The notes: generated by a model not told the origin, from the letters alone. DNA of 64,000 nucleotides from Nostocoides sp. (GCA_016716625.1 JADJVJ010000001.1:1178001-1242000), one strand, 5' to 3'; counted from the stretch's first letter, positions 40,482 to 49,364 are shown. Program-made: numbers and translations.

Positions 40482-41252
40482 GTGGCCGACCCCCGTCCCC
40501 GCCGCACCGGCCCGGCCGCAGGTCTGCGGACGGCCGCCGTGTGGTCCACGCTCGCCGAGGTCACCCATGAGCGTGGGGACGCCTTGGGCCGGCCCCTGCG
40601 CGTGCTCGACATCGGTGGGGGCAGTGGCGGTATGGCGGTCCCGCTCGCCGAAACCGGCCAGGAGGTCACCGTCCTCGACCCGAGCCCGGATGCGCTCGCC
40701 TCGCTCGGGCGACGGGCTCGCGAGTGCGGGGTTCAGGAGCGTGTCCGCGGGGTCCAGGGCGACACCGACTCGCTCAGTTGTGTGCTCGGCGAGGCCGCGC
40801 CCTTCGACCTCATCTGCCTGCACGGCACCCTGGAACTCGCCGACGACCCCGAGGCGACCATCGCCGCGGTCAGTGCCCTCCTCGCCGACGGGGGTGTGCT
40901 CTCCCTTGTCGTCGCCCAGCGGCTCTCGGCCGTTCTCGGACGGGCCCTCGCCGGGGAGTTCGACAGGGCCGCCGCCATCCTCAGCCGACCCGACGGGCGC
41001 TGGGGCGAGGACGACCCCGGTCCCCGGCGGTACGACCGGGATGCCGTCGTCGACCTGCTCACCCGGCACGGCCTCACCGTGCGCACCTGGCACGGCGTGC
41101 GCATCTTCAGTGACCACGTCCCCTCCGCGCTCCTGGACGGCGACGCCGACCGGGCCGCACTCCTCGACCTCGAGCACCTCGCCAGCCATGACGCCGACCA
41201 GCCACTTCTTGCCGCCCTCGGCGCGACCGTTCACGTCCTCGCGACGCTCTGA
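40482..41252 (+). CDS. SAM-dependent methyltransferase (class I)
   Basis: A 256-residue Rossmann-fold methyltransferase. Motif I is VLDIGGGSGGMAVPLAETG (about 42-60), followed by VTVLDPSPDALASL (motif II) and FDLICLHGTLELADDPE (motif IV); the LLADGGVLSLVVAQRLSAVL strand-helix follows. This is the CmoM/UbiE-like SAM-binding group; the substrate is unknown. The GTG is preceded by AAGGAG with five-base spacing. Its place between dnaE2 and dinB suggests the same transcript. Confidence 0.83.
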   Translation: MADPRPRRTGPAAGLRTAAVWSTLAEVTHERGDALGRPLRVLDIGGGSGGMAVPLAETGQEVTVLDPSPDALASLGRRARECGVQERVRGVQGDTDSLSCVLGEAAPFDLICLHGTLELADDPEATIAAVSALLADGGVLSLVVAQRLSAVLGRALAGEFDRAAAILSRPDGRWGEDDPGPRRYDRDAVVDLLTRHGLTVRTWHGVRIFSDHVPSALLDGDADRAALLDLEHLASHDADQPLLAALGATVHVLATL

Positions 41253-41279
41253 GCACGGGCCGCGGCGCCTGCTGCTGGC

Positions 41280-41324
41280 GCCGCGGGTGCCGCGGGCGCC
41301 GGGGGTGCCGCGGGCGCCGCGGGT
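41280..41324 (+). repeat. Five-copy 9-bp tandem repeat just before dinB
   Basis: Units gccgcgggt, gccgcgggc, gccgggggt, gccgcgggc, gccgcgggt fill the gap between the methyltransferase gene and dinB, ending six bases before the ATG. No ordinary SD is present, so the repeat occupies the ribosome-binding region. Confidence 0.85.
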
Positions 41325-41330
41325 GTACCG

Positions 41331-42590
41331 ATGAGCCGCCGGCAGTTCGCCCTGCCCGCCCGGCGCTCCGGTGGTCCCCCCGATGACGCCGGGTGCACCA
41401 TCCTGCACGTCGACATGGATGCCTTCTATGCCTCGGCGACCCTGCTCCACCATCCCGACCTCGTCGGCACCCCGGTCATCATCGGTGGCAGCGGGAACCG
41501 CGGCGTCGTCCTCTCGGCCACCTACGAGGCGCGCCGCTTCGGGGTCACCTCGGCGATGCCGATGGCCCGCGCGCGTCGCCTGGCTCCGTCGGCCACGGTC
41601 CTGCCGCCGCAGCATGAGCTCTATGCGAGCATCTCGGACGCCGTCATGGATACCTTCGCCTCGATCACCCCGTATGTCGAGCCGCTGAGCCTGGACGAGG
41701 CCTTCCTCGACGTCTCCGGCGCGGTGCGCCGGCTCGGCAGCCCGGCCCGGATCGGCCAGCTCATCCGCGACACCATCGCCGATGAGCAGCGGATCACCTG
41801 CTCGGTGGGGGTGGCGCCGACGAAGTTCGTCGCCAAGATCGCCTCCGGCCTGGCCAAACCTGACGGCCTCGTCGTCGTCCCCGAGGCCGAGGTCGTCGCC
41901 TTCCTGCACCAGTTGCCGGTCGGGGCCCTCTGGGGAGTGGGGGAGCGCACCGAGGAGGCCCTCGGCCGGCTCGGGCTGCGCACCGTGGCCGACATTGCGC
42001 ACACCCCGCTCACCACCCTGGTCCGCGCCCTGGGGGAGGCCACCGGTCGGCATCTGCACGAGCTCTCCTGGGGGCGCGACCCTCGCCGCGTCGAGGTCGA
42101 GCATCGGGAGCGCAGCATCGGGTCCAACCAGACCTTCGAGTTCGACCTCGACGACGCCGAGGAGATCCGGCGGCGGCTGCTGGCCCTCGCTGAGCGCACC
42201 GCGAGCCGGGTCCGGGCCGCGGGCCTGGCGGGTCGGACGATCACGCTCACCGTCCGGTTCTCCGACTTCACCACGATTACCCGCTCCACCACGCTGCGCG
42301 AACCGACCGATTCCGGGCGCACGCTGTATGCGGAGGCATGCTCGCTCTTCGACGCCCTCGGCCTGCAGCGCGCCCGCCTCCGGCTCGTCGGGGTGCGCGT
42401 CGCCAAGCTCGTCCCGCGTGCTGAGGCCCCGATCCAGGGGGTGCTCGGGGAGCCCGAGCATGGCTGGCGGGATGCCGAGCGGGCCGTTGACAGGGCGGCG
42501 GCACGCTTCGGCCGGGGGGCGGTCCAACCAGCCCGTCTCATCCGACCTGCCGATCCGGCTTTCGATCGGCGCCAAGGCGACCTATCCTGA
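41331..42590 (+). CDS. dinB: DNA polymerase IV (Y family)
   Basis: A 419-residue translesion polymerase. Catalytic residues are in ILHVDMDAFYAS (Asp 28 and 30) and EPLSLDEAFLDV (Asp/Glu about 122-123), so the active site is intact, unlike the ImuB family. The thumb HhH region (VGERTEEALGRLGLRTVADIA) and little-finger domain follow. The C-terminus (RPADPAFDRRQGDLS) has no obvious beta-clamp QL-type motif. As the last polymerase of the LexA-controlled region it probably acts with DnaE2 in damage tolerance. The ATG follows a tandem repeat rather than an SD. Confidence 0.92.
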   Translation: MSRRQFALPARRSGGPPDDAGCTILHVDMDAFYASATLLHHPDLVGTPVIIGGSGNRGVVLSATYEARRFGVTSAMPMARARRLAPSATVLPPQHELYASISDAVMDTFASITPYVEPLSLDEAFLDVSGAVRRLGSPARIGQLIRDTIADEQRITCSVGVAPTKFVAKIASGLAKPDGLVVVPEAEVVAFLHQLPVGALWGVGERTEEALGRLGLRTVADIAHTPLTTLVRALGEATGRHLHELSWGRDPRRVEVEHRERSIGSNQTFEFDLDDAEEIRRRLLALAERTASRVRAAGLAGRTITLTVRFSDFTTITRSTTLREPTDSGRTLYAEACSLFDALGLQRARLRLVGVRVAKLVPRAEAPIQGVLGEPEHGWRDAERAVDRAAARFGRGAVQPARLIRPADPAFDRRQGDLS

Positions 42591-42623
42591 GAGTCAGATT
42601 CGTTTCGCCTCTGGAGGACCACC

Positions 42624-43001
42624 GTGCCGCTCTCCGATCACGAGCAGAAGATGCTCGAGCAGATGGAGCAGGCCCTTGCCGCCGAGGACCCGAAGTTTGC
42701 CTCGCAGATGAAGGGCTCCGCGCTCTCCGGTCCCCGGGGCCGCCGGCTCCTCCTGGGTGGTGTCGGGGTCCTCCTGGGTCTGGCCCTGGTGGTCCTCGGT
42801 GTGTCGACGACCATGTGGGTGGGTGCGCTCGGGTTCGCGGTGATGGTCGTGGCCACGGTGTATGCCCTGACCCCGCCGCGGAGCCCGGGTCTGGGCGTGG
42901 TCACCCCACAGGGCACCGTGCGCGCGCCGAAGAAGTCCCGCCGTGGGGGCTTTATGGGGCGGATGGACGAGCGCTGGGACCGCCGCGAGGGCGGCGTCTG
43001 A
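42624..43001 (+). CDS. DUF3040 domain membrane protein
   Basis: A 125-residue protein opening with the DUF3040 motif MPLSDHEQKMLEQMEQALAAEDPKFAS, then two transmembrane helices (LLLGGVGVLLGLALVVLGV, WVGALGFAVMVVATVYAL) and a basic C-terminal tail ending RMDERWDRREGGV. The family is widespread in actinobacteria near cell-division or dinB genes, with no known function. The GTG has GGAGG upstream. Confidence 0.87.
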   Translation: MPLSDHEQKMLEQMEQALAAEDPKFASQMKGSALSGPRGRRLLLGGVGVLLGLALVVLGVSTTMWVGALGFAVMVVATVYALTPPRSPGLGVVTPQGTVRAPKKSRRGGFMGRMDERWDRREGGV

Positions 43002-43053
43002 CCCCGTTCACTTCCGGTATGCCGTGCTGCCGGGTCGATGCAGGGCGCACTCA

Positions 43054-43542
43054 CTAGCGGTGCAGGAGAACCCCGGCCACGTAGGTCAGGATGATCGCGA
43101 AGGCGGCGATGAGTTCGATCCCGATGCTCGTGAGCACCGCCTTGAGCGCGACCTTGGTGCGCTGCCAGGCGTGCGAGCGGTCCCGGGTGCGGGTCGACTC
43201 GACGGCGAAGATGCCGAGGACGAAGCCCACCGGGGCACCCACTCCGGGGATGACGAAGAAGCCGACGACGGCCGCGATGACGGCGAGGACGAGGGTCGAG
43301 GTGCGGACCCCCTGCTCCTTCATCCGCCGGCCGGGTATGAGGATCTGCCCGGCCACGCCGAGTGCGAACCAGACCACGCAGAGCCCGAAGAGCACCCATC
43401 CCAGGGTTGTTCCGGTCTGCAGGGCCCAAACGAGCGCGCCCCCGAGGGTGATGAGCAGTCCGGGAAGGATGGGCACGACGATGCCGATCACCCCGACGAG
43501 CATGAGGAGCGGCGGCAGCCACGCCGCGAGATCGTCGACCAC
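43054..43542 (-). CDS. DUF456 family membrane protein
   Basis: A 162-residue membrane protein with about four hydrophobic segments. The motifs VGVIGIVVPILPGLLI and GFFVIPGVGAPVGFVLGIF with the polar turn following are characteristic of DUF456. The function is unknown. It converges with the DUF3040 gene; a copy of the dispersed 8-mer lies in the 52-base gap between them. Confidence 0.85.
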   Translation of the reverse strand: MVDDLAAWLPPLLMLVGVIGIVVPILPGLLITLGGALVWALQTGTTLGWVLFGLCVVWFALGVAGQILIPGRRMKEQGVRTSTLVLAVIAAVVGFFVIPGVGAPVGFVLGIFAVESTRTRDRSHAWQRTKVALKAVLTSIGIELIAAFAIILTYVAGVLLHR

Positions 43543-43560
43543 CTGGTCGAAGCCTGCCGC

Positions 43561-43773
43561 TCAGTTCTCGCTGGGCGGGCCGACGGCGAGCAGTCGATCG
43601 CTCTCGTCGTGGATCTCGGCAAGGTGCGCCAGGGCCGGGATGTGCTCGCGACCATGGTGGGCGCAGAAGAGCAGCTCACCGCCGGCGTGCAGGACGGCGC
43701 GCACGTACGCCTGCGCGCCGCAGCGGTCACAACGGTCCGCATTGGTCAGTGCAGGGGCCAGTGTGCCGTTCAC
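43561..43773 (-). CDS. DUF7455 small zinc-ribbon-like protein
   Basis: A 70-residue protein with DRCDRCGAQAYVRAVL and ELLFCAHHGREH, a C-x2-C ... C-x2-H set fit to bind zinc. The start is the GTG at 43773, because GAGGAGG lies five bases upstream; the reading that extends further has no family support. The function is unknown; it is common next to parE or sigma-factor genes in actinobacteria. Confidence 0.83.
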   Translation of the reverse strand: MNGTLAPALTNADRCDRCGAQAYVRAVLHAGGELLFCAHHGREHIPALAHLAEIHDESDRLLAVGPPSEN

Positions 43774-43789
43774 GTCAGCCTCCTCGGAG

Positions 43790-43820
43790 CTGTTAACAGG
43801 TCGAAAGGCCCGTTCGGGCC
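43790..43820. promoter_or_regulatory. Two perfect palindromes upstream of the DUF7455 gene
   Basis: CTGTTAACAG (43790-43799) and GGCCCGTTCGGGCC (43807-43820) lie 17 and 34 bases before the DUF7455 start, in the 220-base gap shared with parE. The second is flanked by TCGA on both sides. They may be operators or an RNA hairpin in the DUF7455 leader; no family is recognised. Confidence 0.35.
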
Positions 43821-43980
43821 CTCGATGAAGCAACAGTGAACCACGTCGTTTGCTTCCCGGCATGGAGGACGCGTCCCTGTGGTCTCCATCATGTCCTAGA
43901 GAGAGCGGTCCCGCCCGCGCATTCCAAGCCTCGGCCCCCCTCCTTCGCCGTGTCGCCGTGGGCCTGTCAGCCCGGGCGGC

Positions 43981-43986
43981 TAGCGT
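43981..43986 (+). promoter_or_regulatory. -10 element placing parE on a leaderless transcript
   Basis: TAGCGT is followed by seven bases (GCAGGAC) and then the GTG at 43994. Confidence 0.5.
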
Positions 43987-43993
43987 GCAGGAC

Positions 43994-46120
43994 GTGCCCA
44001 CCCCCGCAGCGAAGAAGGCCGCGACGAGCAAGTCGGCCTCGGACTACACCGCGCACCACCTTCAGGTGCTCGAGGGGCTCGAGGCCGTCCGCAAGCGTCC
44101 CGGGATGTACATCGGGTCGACCGACTCCCGGGGCCTCATGCACTGCCTCTGGGAGATCATCGACAACGCCGTCGACGAGGCCCTCGGCGGCCACTGCGAC
44201 CACATCCAGGTGATCCTGCACGCCGATGACTCCGTCGAGGTTCGGGACAACGGGCGCGGTGTCCCCGTGGACATCGAGCCCAAGACCGGGCTGACCGGGG
44301 TCGAGCTCGTCTACACCCGGCTGCACGCGGGCGGCAAGTTCGGTGGTGGCTCCTACACCGCCTCCGGCGGCCTGCACGGTGTCGGCGCCTCGGTCGTCAA
44401 TGCCCTCTCGGCCCGCCTCGATGTCGAGGTCGACCGCGGTGGGAAGACCTATGCGATGAGTTTCCGCAGGGGGGAGCCCGGGGTCTTCTCCGATGTCGCT
44501 GGAGCCCGCGGAACCAAGGACCCGGAGCATGCCTTCACGGCATACACCGACGACTCCCAACTCGAGATCGTGGGGCGGGTCGCGCGGGGGGTGACCGGCA
44601 CTCGGGTGCGGTACTGGGCAGACCGGCAGATCTTCCTCAAGGACGCCGGGCTCGACCTCGAAGGGCTGCTCGCGCGGGCTCGGCAGACCTCCTTCCTCGT
44701 CCCGGGGCTGCGGATCACCCTGCGGGACGCCCGGGCGGAGCAGGAGGTCGTCGAGGAGTTCCTCCACGATGGCGGGATCTCCGAGTTCTGTGAGTTCCTC
44801 GCCGCCGACCCACCGGTGACCGATGTCTGGCGGCTCACCGGGTCCGGGGAGTTCACCGAGACCGTGCCGGTGCTCGATGCCCAGGGCCACATGACCCCCA
44901 CCGAGGTGCTCCGCGAGTGCGGTGTCGATATCGCGCTGCGGTGGGGGACCGGGTATGACGCCCGGGTCGCCTCGTTCGTCAACATCATCGCCACCCCCAA
45001 GGGCGGCACGCACATGGCGGGGTTCGACCAGGCCCTGCTCAAGGTGTTCCGCCGGCAACTCGAGCTCAACGCCCGCACCCTCAAGGTGGGGCAGGACAAG
45101 GTCGACAAGGACGACATCCTGGCCGGGCTCACCGCGGTGGTCACGGTGCGCCTCGCCGAGCCGCAGTTCGAGGGCCAGACCAAGGAGGTCCTCGGCACCG
45201 CGGCGGTGCGGGCTGTGGTCGCCCGGGTGGTCGAGACCGAGCTCACTGCGCTGCTCACCTCCACTCGTCGCCCGACCAAGCAGCAGGCCCGGATGGTCCT
45301 GGAGAAGGTCACCGCCGAGATGAAGTCTCGGATCAGCGCCCGGATGCACAAGGAGACCCAGAGGCGGAAGACGGCGCTCGAATCATCTTCTCTGCCAGCC
45401 AAACTCGCCGACTGTCGGTCCAACGACACCGAGCACACCGAGCTCTTCATCGTCGAGGGCGACAGCGCCTTGGGCACCGCCAAGTTGGCTCGCTCCAGCG
45501 AGGTCCAGGCGCTGCTGCCGATCCGCGGGAAGATCCTCAACGTCCAGAAGGCCTCGGTCACCGACATGCTCGGCAATGCCGAATGCGCGTCGATCATCCA
45601 GGTGATCGGGGGCGGCTCGGGCCGGTCCTTTGATCTTGAGTCCGTCCGCTACGGCAAGATCATCATCATGACCGACGCCGATGTCGACGGCGCCCACATC
45701 CGCACCCTGCTGCTCACCCTCTTCTTCCGGTACATGCGGCCGCTCGTCGACGCCGGCCGGGTGTACGCGGCGGTGCCGCCGCTGCACCGGCTCGAGGTGG
45801 TCAACCCGGGCAGCAAACCCAACGAGGTCATCTACACCTACAGCGAGGCGGAATTGCGGCGGACCCTGGGGGAGCTCACTCGCCGAGGCCGAACCCTCAA
45901 GCCGATCCAGCGCTACAAGGGTCTCGGGGAGATGGACGCCGATCAGCTCGCCGAGACCACGATGGACCCGCGACATCGGACTCTGCGCCGGGTCACCCTG
46001 GCCGATATGGACCGTGCGGCTGGGGTCTTCGAGTTGCTCATGGGCGGCGAGGTCGGTCCCCGGCGAGACTTCATCGTCGACTCCGCGCACCGGCTCGACC
46101 GCGAGCGCATCGACGCCTGA
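43994..46120 (+). CDS. parE: Topoisomerase IV (type IIA) subunit B
   Basis: The ATPase and strand-capture subunit that works with ParC to decatenate chromosomes. GHKL motifs: IIDNAVDEALGG, GRGVPVDIEPKTG and YTASGGLHGVGASVVNALS. TOPRIM motifs: ELFIVEGDSALG (catalytic Glu) and MTDADVDGAHIRTLLL (DxD metal site). It has 708 residues. I call it parE rather than gyrB because its neighbours are not dnaA/recF and because a parC-type gene lies 5 kb away. The GTG at 43994 yields MPTPAAKKA and sits seven bases after a -10 box; in-frame codons upstream are not conserved-looking. Confidence 0.9.
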   Translation: MPTPAAKKAATSKSASDYTAHHLQVLEGLEAVRKRPGMYIGSTDSRGLMHCLWEIIDNAVDEALGGHCDHIQVILHADDSVEVRDNGRGVPVDIEPKTGLTGVELVYTRLHAGGKFGGGSYTASGGLHGVGASVVNALSARLDVEVDRGGKTYAMSFRRGEPGVFSDVAGARGTKDPEHAFTAYTDDSQLEIVGRVARGVTGTRVRYWADRQIFLKDAGLDLEGLLARARQTSFLVPGLRITLRDARAEQEVVEEFLHDGGISEFCEFLAADPPVTDVWRLTGSGEFTETVPVLDAQGHMTPTEVLRECGVDIALRWGTGYDARVASFVNIIATPKGGTHMAGFDQALLKVFRRQLELNARTLKVGQDKVDKDDILAGLTAVVTVRLAEPQFEGQTKEVLGTAAVRAVVARVVETELTALLTSTRRPTKQQARMVLEKVTAEMKSRISARMHKETQRRKTALESSSLPAKLADCRSNDTEHTELFIVEGDSALGTAKLARSSEVQALLPIRGKILNVQKASVTDMLGNAECASIIQVIGGGSGRSFDLESVRYGKIIIMTDADVDGAHIRTLLLTLFFRYMRPLVDAGRVYAAVPPLHRLEVVNPGSKPNEVIYTYSEAELRRTLGELTRRGRTLKPIQRYKGLGEMDADQLAETTMDPRHRTLRRVTLADMDRAAGVFELLMGGEVGPRRDFIVDSAHRLDRERIDA

Positions 46121-46127
46121 GGCTTGC

Positions 46128-47157
46128 TCAGTGGCGGGTCGTCGACTCGCGGATGATGAGTTCGGTCGGGATAAGGACGCGGTCCTGTTCGGGCTGCCGG
46201 CCCTCGATGATGGTGAGCAGCATCTCGGCGGCCGCTCGGCCTTGGGCGGTGACATCCTGACTGATCGTGGTGAGGCCGAGGACATTGGACAGCACATGGT
46301 TGTCGACCCCGATGATGGACAGGTCATCGGGGAGGGTGAGGCCGAGCCGTCGCGCGCTGGCCTGGATCCCGAAGGCGATCTCATCGGAGGCGGCGACGAT
46401 GGCAGTTGGTCGGTCGTCCCGCGCGAGCAGGGTGAGGGCATCTCGTGCCGCGGCGTCCGCGGTCCAGTCGGACCCGAGGACCCAGTCGTCGCGGAGTTCG
46501 AGCCCCTGCGAGGCGAGCGTGTCGCGGAAGGCGGCCAGCCGGGTCTGCGGGGTCTGCACCAGGGCCGCATTCGTGGGGACGACACCGACATACCCGATCC
46601 GGGTGTGGCCGAGCTCGATGAGGTGCGATGGTCGCGGCGGTCACGGCGGCCCGGTCGTCGATCTGGACGCACGCTCGTCCGGGGACGGCCGTGCCAATCG
46701 CCACGAGCGGCAGCGACAGCCGGTCGATGAGGGCGATCTCCTCGGGCAGGATCGGCAGGTTGAGCGAGATGAGCCCGTCGACCCGCTTCCACAGCATGTC
46801 CGGGGTGAGGGTCAAGCGTTCCTCGAAGCGGTCGCTCTCCAAGTCCAAGAGCAGGACGTGGTGGCCGTGTTGTCGGAGGGTCTTCTCGATGGAGGAGACC
46901 AGGGTGGCGAAGAACCACCGGGTGAGGAACGGCGCGATGACGCCAACGACGCGCGTGCGGCCCGAGGCCAATGAGGTCGCGGTCGGTGAGGCGACGTAGT
47001 CGAGTTCGGCGGCGACCCGCATGACCCGCTCGCGGGTGGCGTCGGACACCCGGTTGAGGCCGCGCAGGGCGCGCGAGACCGTGGCGACCGAGACCCCTGC
47101 GGCTCGGGCCACATCGTTGATCGTCGCGACCGTGCGTCGACCTGCGTCTTCCATCAC
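46128..47157 (-). pseudogene. LacI family transcriptional regulator, frameshifted in this sequence
   Basis: The N-terminal helix-turn-helix is intact: TINDVARAAGVSVATVSRALRG. The effector domain runs in frame to IDDRAAVTAAT (about residue 177) and then shifts by one base near 46630, apparently one inserted base; the other frame resumes with HLIELGHTRIGYVGVVP and continues to PTELIIRESTTRH. The two halves together give a normal-length LacI protein of about 342 residues. It is downstream of, and on the same strand as, a sugar ABC operon, so it is the likely local repressor. If the shift is real, the regulator is dead; a sequencing error is equally possible. Confidence 0.85.
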
Positions 47158-47229
47158 TGCTTCACCTCTGCTCGGGGGCCGGGGGTGCTCGCCTCAGCGC
47201 GACGACGGCATACCCGGAAGAAGGCCGGA

Positions 47230-47264
47230 CACCGGAGGGGCGAGTGACCTCGACCCCTCCGGTG
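47230..47264 (-). terminator. Strong hairpin between the ABC operon and the LacI gene
   Basis: CACCGGAGGGG (47230-47240) pairs with CCCCTCCGGTG (47254-47264); CGAG and CTCG in the loop extend the stem with one bulged A, giving about 15 bp. It lies directly after the second permease gene on the minus strand. Confidence 0.65.
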
Positions 47265-47282
47265 CCTGGCGTGCTGTGGACA

Positions 47283-48260
47283 TCAGCCCTTCGTGCCGCC
47301 TGCGAGCAGGCCGCGCACGAAGTAGCGCTGGAGCGAGAGGAACACCGCGACCGGGACCGCGATCGAGATGAACGCGCCGGCGGAGGTGAGGAACCACTTG
47401 TCCCCCCAGGTGCCGCTCAACTGGTTGAGCGCCATGGTGATCGGCGAGCGCCCAGGGGAACCACCGAGCATGGTCAGGGCGACGAGCAGGTCGTTCCACA
47501 CCCAGAGGAACTGGAAGATCCCGAAGGAGGCCAGCGCCGGGGTGATCAGCGGGAGGAGCACCTGGAAGAAGGTCCGCACGTGACCCGCGCCGTCGACCCG
47601 GGCGGCCTCGAGCAGGCTCGAAGGGATCTCCTTCATGAAGTTGTGCAGGAGATAAACCGCCAGCGGCAGGGCGAACGCCGAGTGCGACAACCAGAGCGCC
47701 CAGAACGATCCGCCGATGCCCATGGACTGGAAGAACTGGGCCAGCGGGAGCAGGGCGATCTGGAGCGGGACGATCTGCAGTGCGAACACCCCGACGAAGA
47801 GCGCATTCCGGAAGGGGAAGTCGATCCAGGCGAAGGCGTATGCCGCGAGCGAGGCGAGCAGCAGCGGCAGGAGCACGCACGGGATGGCGATGACGATGCT
47901 GTTGACGAAGAACCCGGAGAGCGGGGTGCCGTTGTCGCTGCCACCGTTGAATGCCGTCGCGTAGTTCTCCAGGGTGAACGGCGTGGTGAAGGCCGTCCAC
48001 CACCCGCTGGTCTGGATGTCTTCCTGATTGCGGAAGGAGGTGACGAACAGGCCCAGGGTCGGTGTCGTCCAGGCCAGGGCCATGACGACCGCGAAGGCCG
48101 ATGCCCACGGCGAGGTCACCGCGCGAGCGGCGTTGCCGGCGGCGGACTTGCCCTTCTTGACAATGGGCGCCTCGGCGACCGCCGTGGCCGCCGTTGATGC
48201 TGCGGAGGTGGCGGCATCGGCAACCTGGTCCGGGACCGGAGGAGGTGTTGCGGTGCTCAT
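47283..48260 (-). CDS. Sugar ABC transporter permease, MalG/AglG type
   Basis: A 325-residue inner-membrane permease of the carbohydrate uptake family 1. After an Ala/Pro-rich cytoplasmic N-terminus there are six helices. The EAA loop that contacts the ATPase reads EAARVDGAGHVRTFFQVLLP. It starts with a TGATG overlap on the first permease gene. No ATPase gene is in the operon, which is normal for actinobacterial sugar importers that share the MsiK ATPase. Confidence 0.9.
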   Translation of the reverse strand: MSTATPPPVPDQVADAATSAASTAATAVAEAPIVKKGKSAAGNAARAVTSPWASAFAVVMALAWTTPTLGLFVTSFRNQEDIQTSGWWTAFTTPFTLENYATAFNGGSDNGTPLSGFFVNSIVIAIPCVLLPLLLASLAAYAFAWIDFPFRNALFVGVFALQIVPLQIALLPLAQFFQSMGIGGSFWALWLSHSAFALPLAVYLLHNFMKEIPSSLLEAARVDGAGHVRTFFQVLLPLITPALASFGIFQFLWVWNDLLVALTMLGGSPGRSPITMALNQLSGTWGDKWFLTSAGAFISIAVPVAVFLSLQRYFVRGLLAGGTKG

Positions 48261-49297
48261 CAGGCGTCCTTCCTCATCTGGATGATGTTGAAGATGATGA
48301 TCGGCATCACGAGGACGAAGATGACGATCGCGATGGCCGCGCCGAGTCCCGGTTCCTGGGTGACGAACGAACGCGTATAGAACTCGTTGGCAAGGACCGA
48401 GTCGCGCAGTTTGCCACCCGAGGATGCCTGGACGATGTCGAAGGCCTTGAGTGTGCCGATACCGATGGTGGTGAGCACGACGATGACGGAGCTGCGAATA
48501 CTCGGCAGGGTGATGAACCGGAACATCTTCAACCCACCGACGCCGTCCATCCGGGCGGCCTCGAGGATCTCGTCGGGGATCGCCTTGATGGCCGCTGAGA
48601 GCACGGTCATCGCGAAACCGGCCTGGATCCAGATCATGATGACGATGAGGGCGAAGGTGTTGAGCGGGGCCTCGCCGAGGAAGTTGATCGGGTCCATGCC
48701 GAGCTTGGTGACGATCGCGTTCACGAGGCCGACCTGCTCCACCGGGCTGCCGTCTGCCTCGAGGGCGCCGTTCCAGTTGTAGACGAACTTCCAGATGAGG
48801 GTCGCACCGACCATGGAGATCGCCATCGGCAGGAAGATCAACGCCTTGGAAAGGGCCTCACCCTTGGCGCGGTCGATGAGGATCGCGTAGAGCAGCCCGA
48901 GGCCAGTGGCAAGGAGCGGGACGAGGATGACCCACAGGGCGGTGTTGCGGAACACCTCGGTGAGTCCGGGTGTGGTCCAGAGCTTCTCGAAGTTCTCCGT
49001 CCCGACGAACTTGCCTCGGGTCCGTGGCGTGCCGAAGTTGAGGTCGAAGAACTTGCCCGAGTAGAAGGCGCGGCGGACGGTGAGGATGGCGGGGTAGACC
49101 AGGGCGAGCGCGATGAAGAGAATCGTCGGCCCGACGAAGGCGAGGGCCTGAACCCGTTCGCCGGTGCGCCCCTTGAAGAGAGAGGCGAGGATGAGGATGC
49201 CGAGGAAGACCGCGGCGAAGACGGCAACCCCGATGAACAGGGTGAGGAACTTGTCACCGGTGGTCTCGGTGGCTGCGATGAAGAGCGAGGGAGACAC
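48260..49297 (-). CDS. Sugar ABC transporter permease, MalF/AglF type
   Basis: A 345-residue permease with an extra N-terminal helix pair (FLTLFIGVAVFAAVFLGILILA) before the core six helices. The EAA loop is EAARMDGVGGLKMFRFITLP. The start at 49297 is chosen because GGAGG is five bases upstream of that GTG; another GTG at 49303 would overlap the SD. A strong stem-loop separates it from the upstream binding-protein gene. Confidence 0.9.
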   Translation of the reverse strand: MSPSLFIAATETTGDKFLTLFIGVAVFAAVFLGILILASLFKGRTGERVQALAFVGPTILFIALALVYPAILTVRRAFYSGKFFDLNFGTPRTRGKFVGTENFEKLWTTPGLTEVFRNTALWVILVPLLATGLGLLYAILIDRAKGEALSKALIFLPMAISMVGATLIWKFVYNWNGALEADGSPVEQVGLVNAIVTKLGMDPINFLGEAPLNTFALIVIMIWIQAGFAMTVLSAAIKAIPDEILEAARMDGVGGLKMFRFITLPSIRSSVIVVLTTIGIGTLKAFDIVQASSGGKLRDSVLANEFYTRSFVTQEPGLGAAIAIVIFVLVMPIIIFNIIQMRKDA

Positions 49298-49330
49298 GAT
49301 CACCTCCGAACGAGGGCGGGTGGGGGACGG

Positions 49331-49364
49331 CCGGTGGGCGGGGCGGTGAAGCCCCGCCCACCGG
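49331..49364 (-). terminator. 14-bp stem-loop between binding-protein and permease genes
   Basis: CCGGTGGGCGGGGC (49331-49344), loop GGTGAA, GCCCCGCCCACCGG (49351-49364), a perfect stem. In such operons this position usually holds a structure that partly terminates or protects the upstream mRNA, so the binding protein is made in excess over the permeases. Confidence 0.72.

Noticed and set aside
43994..46120. Calling the topoisomerase B subunit gyrB
   Set aside because: No dnaA-dnaN-recF context, and a separate A subunit gene of the ParC kind lies nearby; parE is the better name, though sequence alone cannot exclude gyrB.
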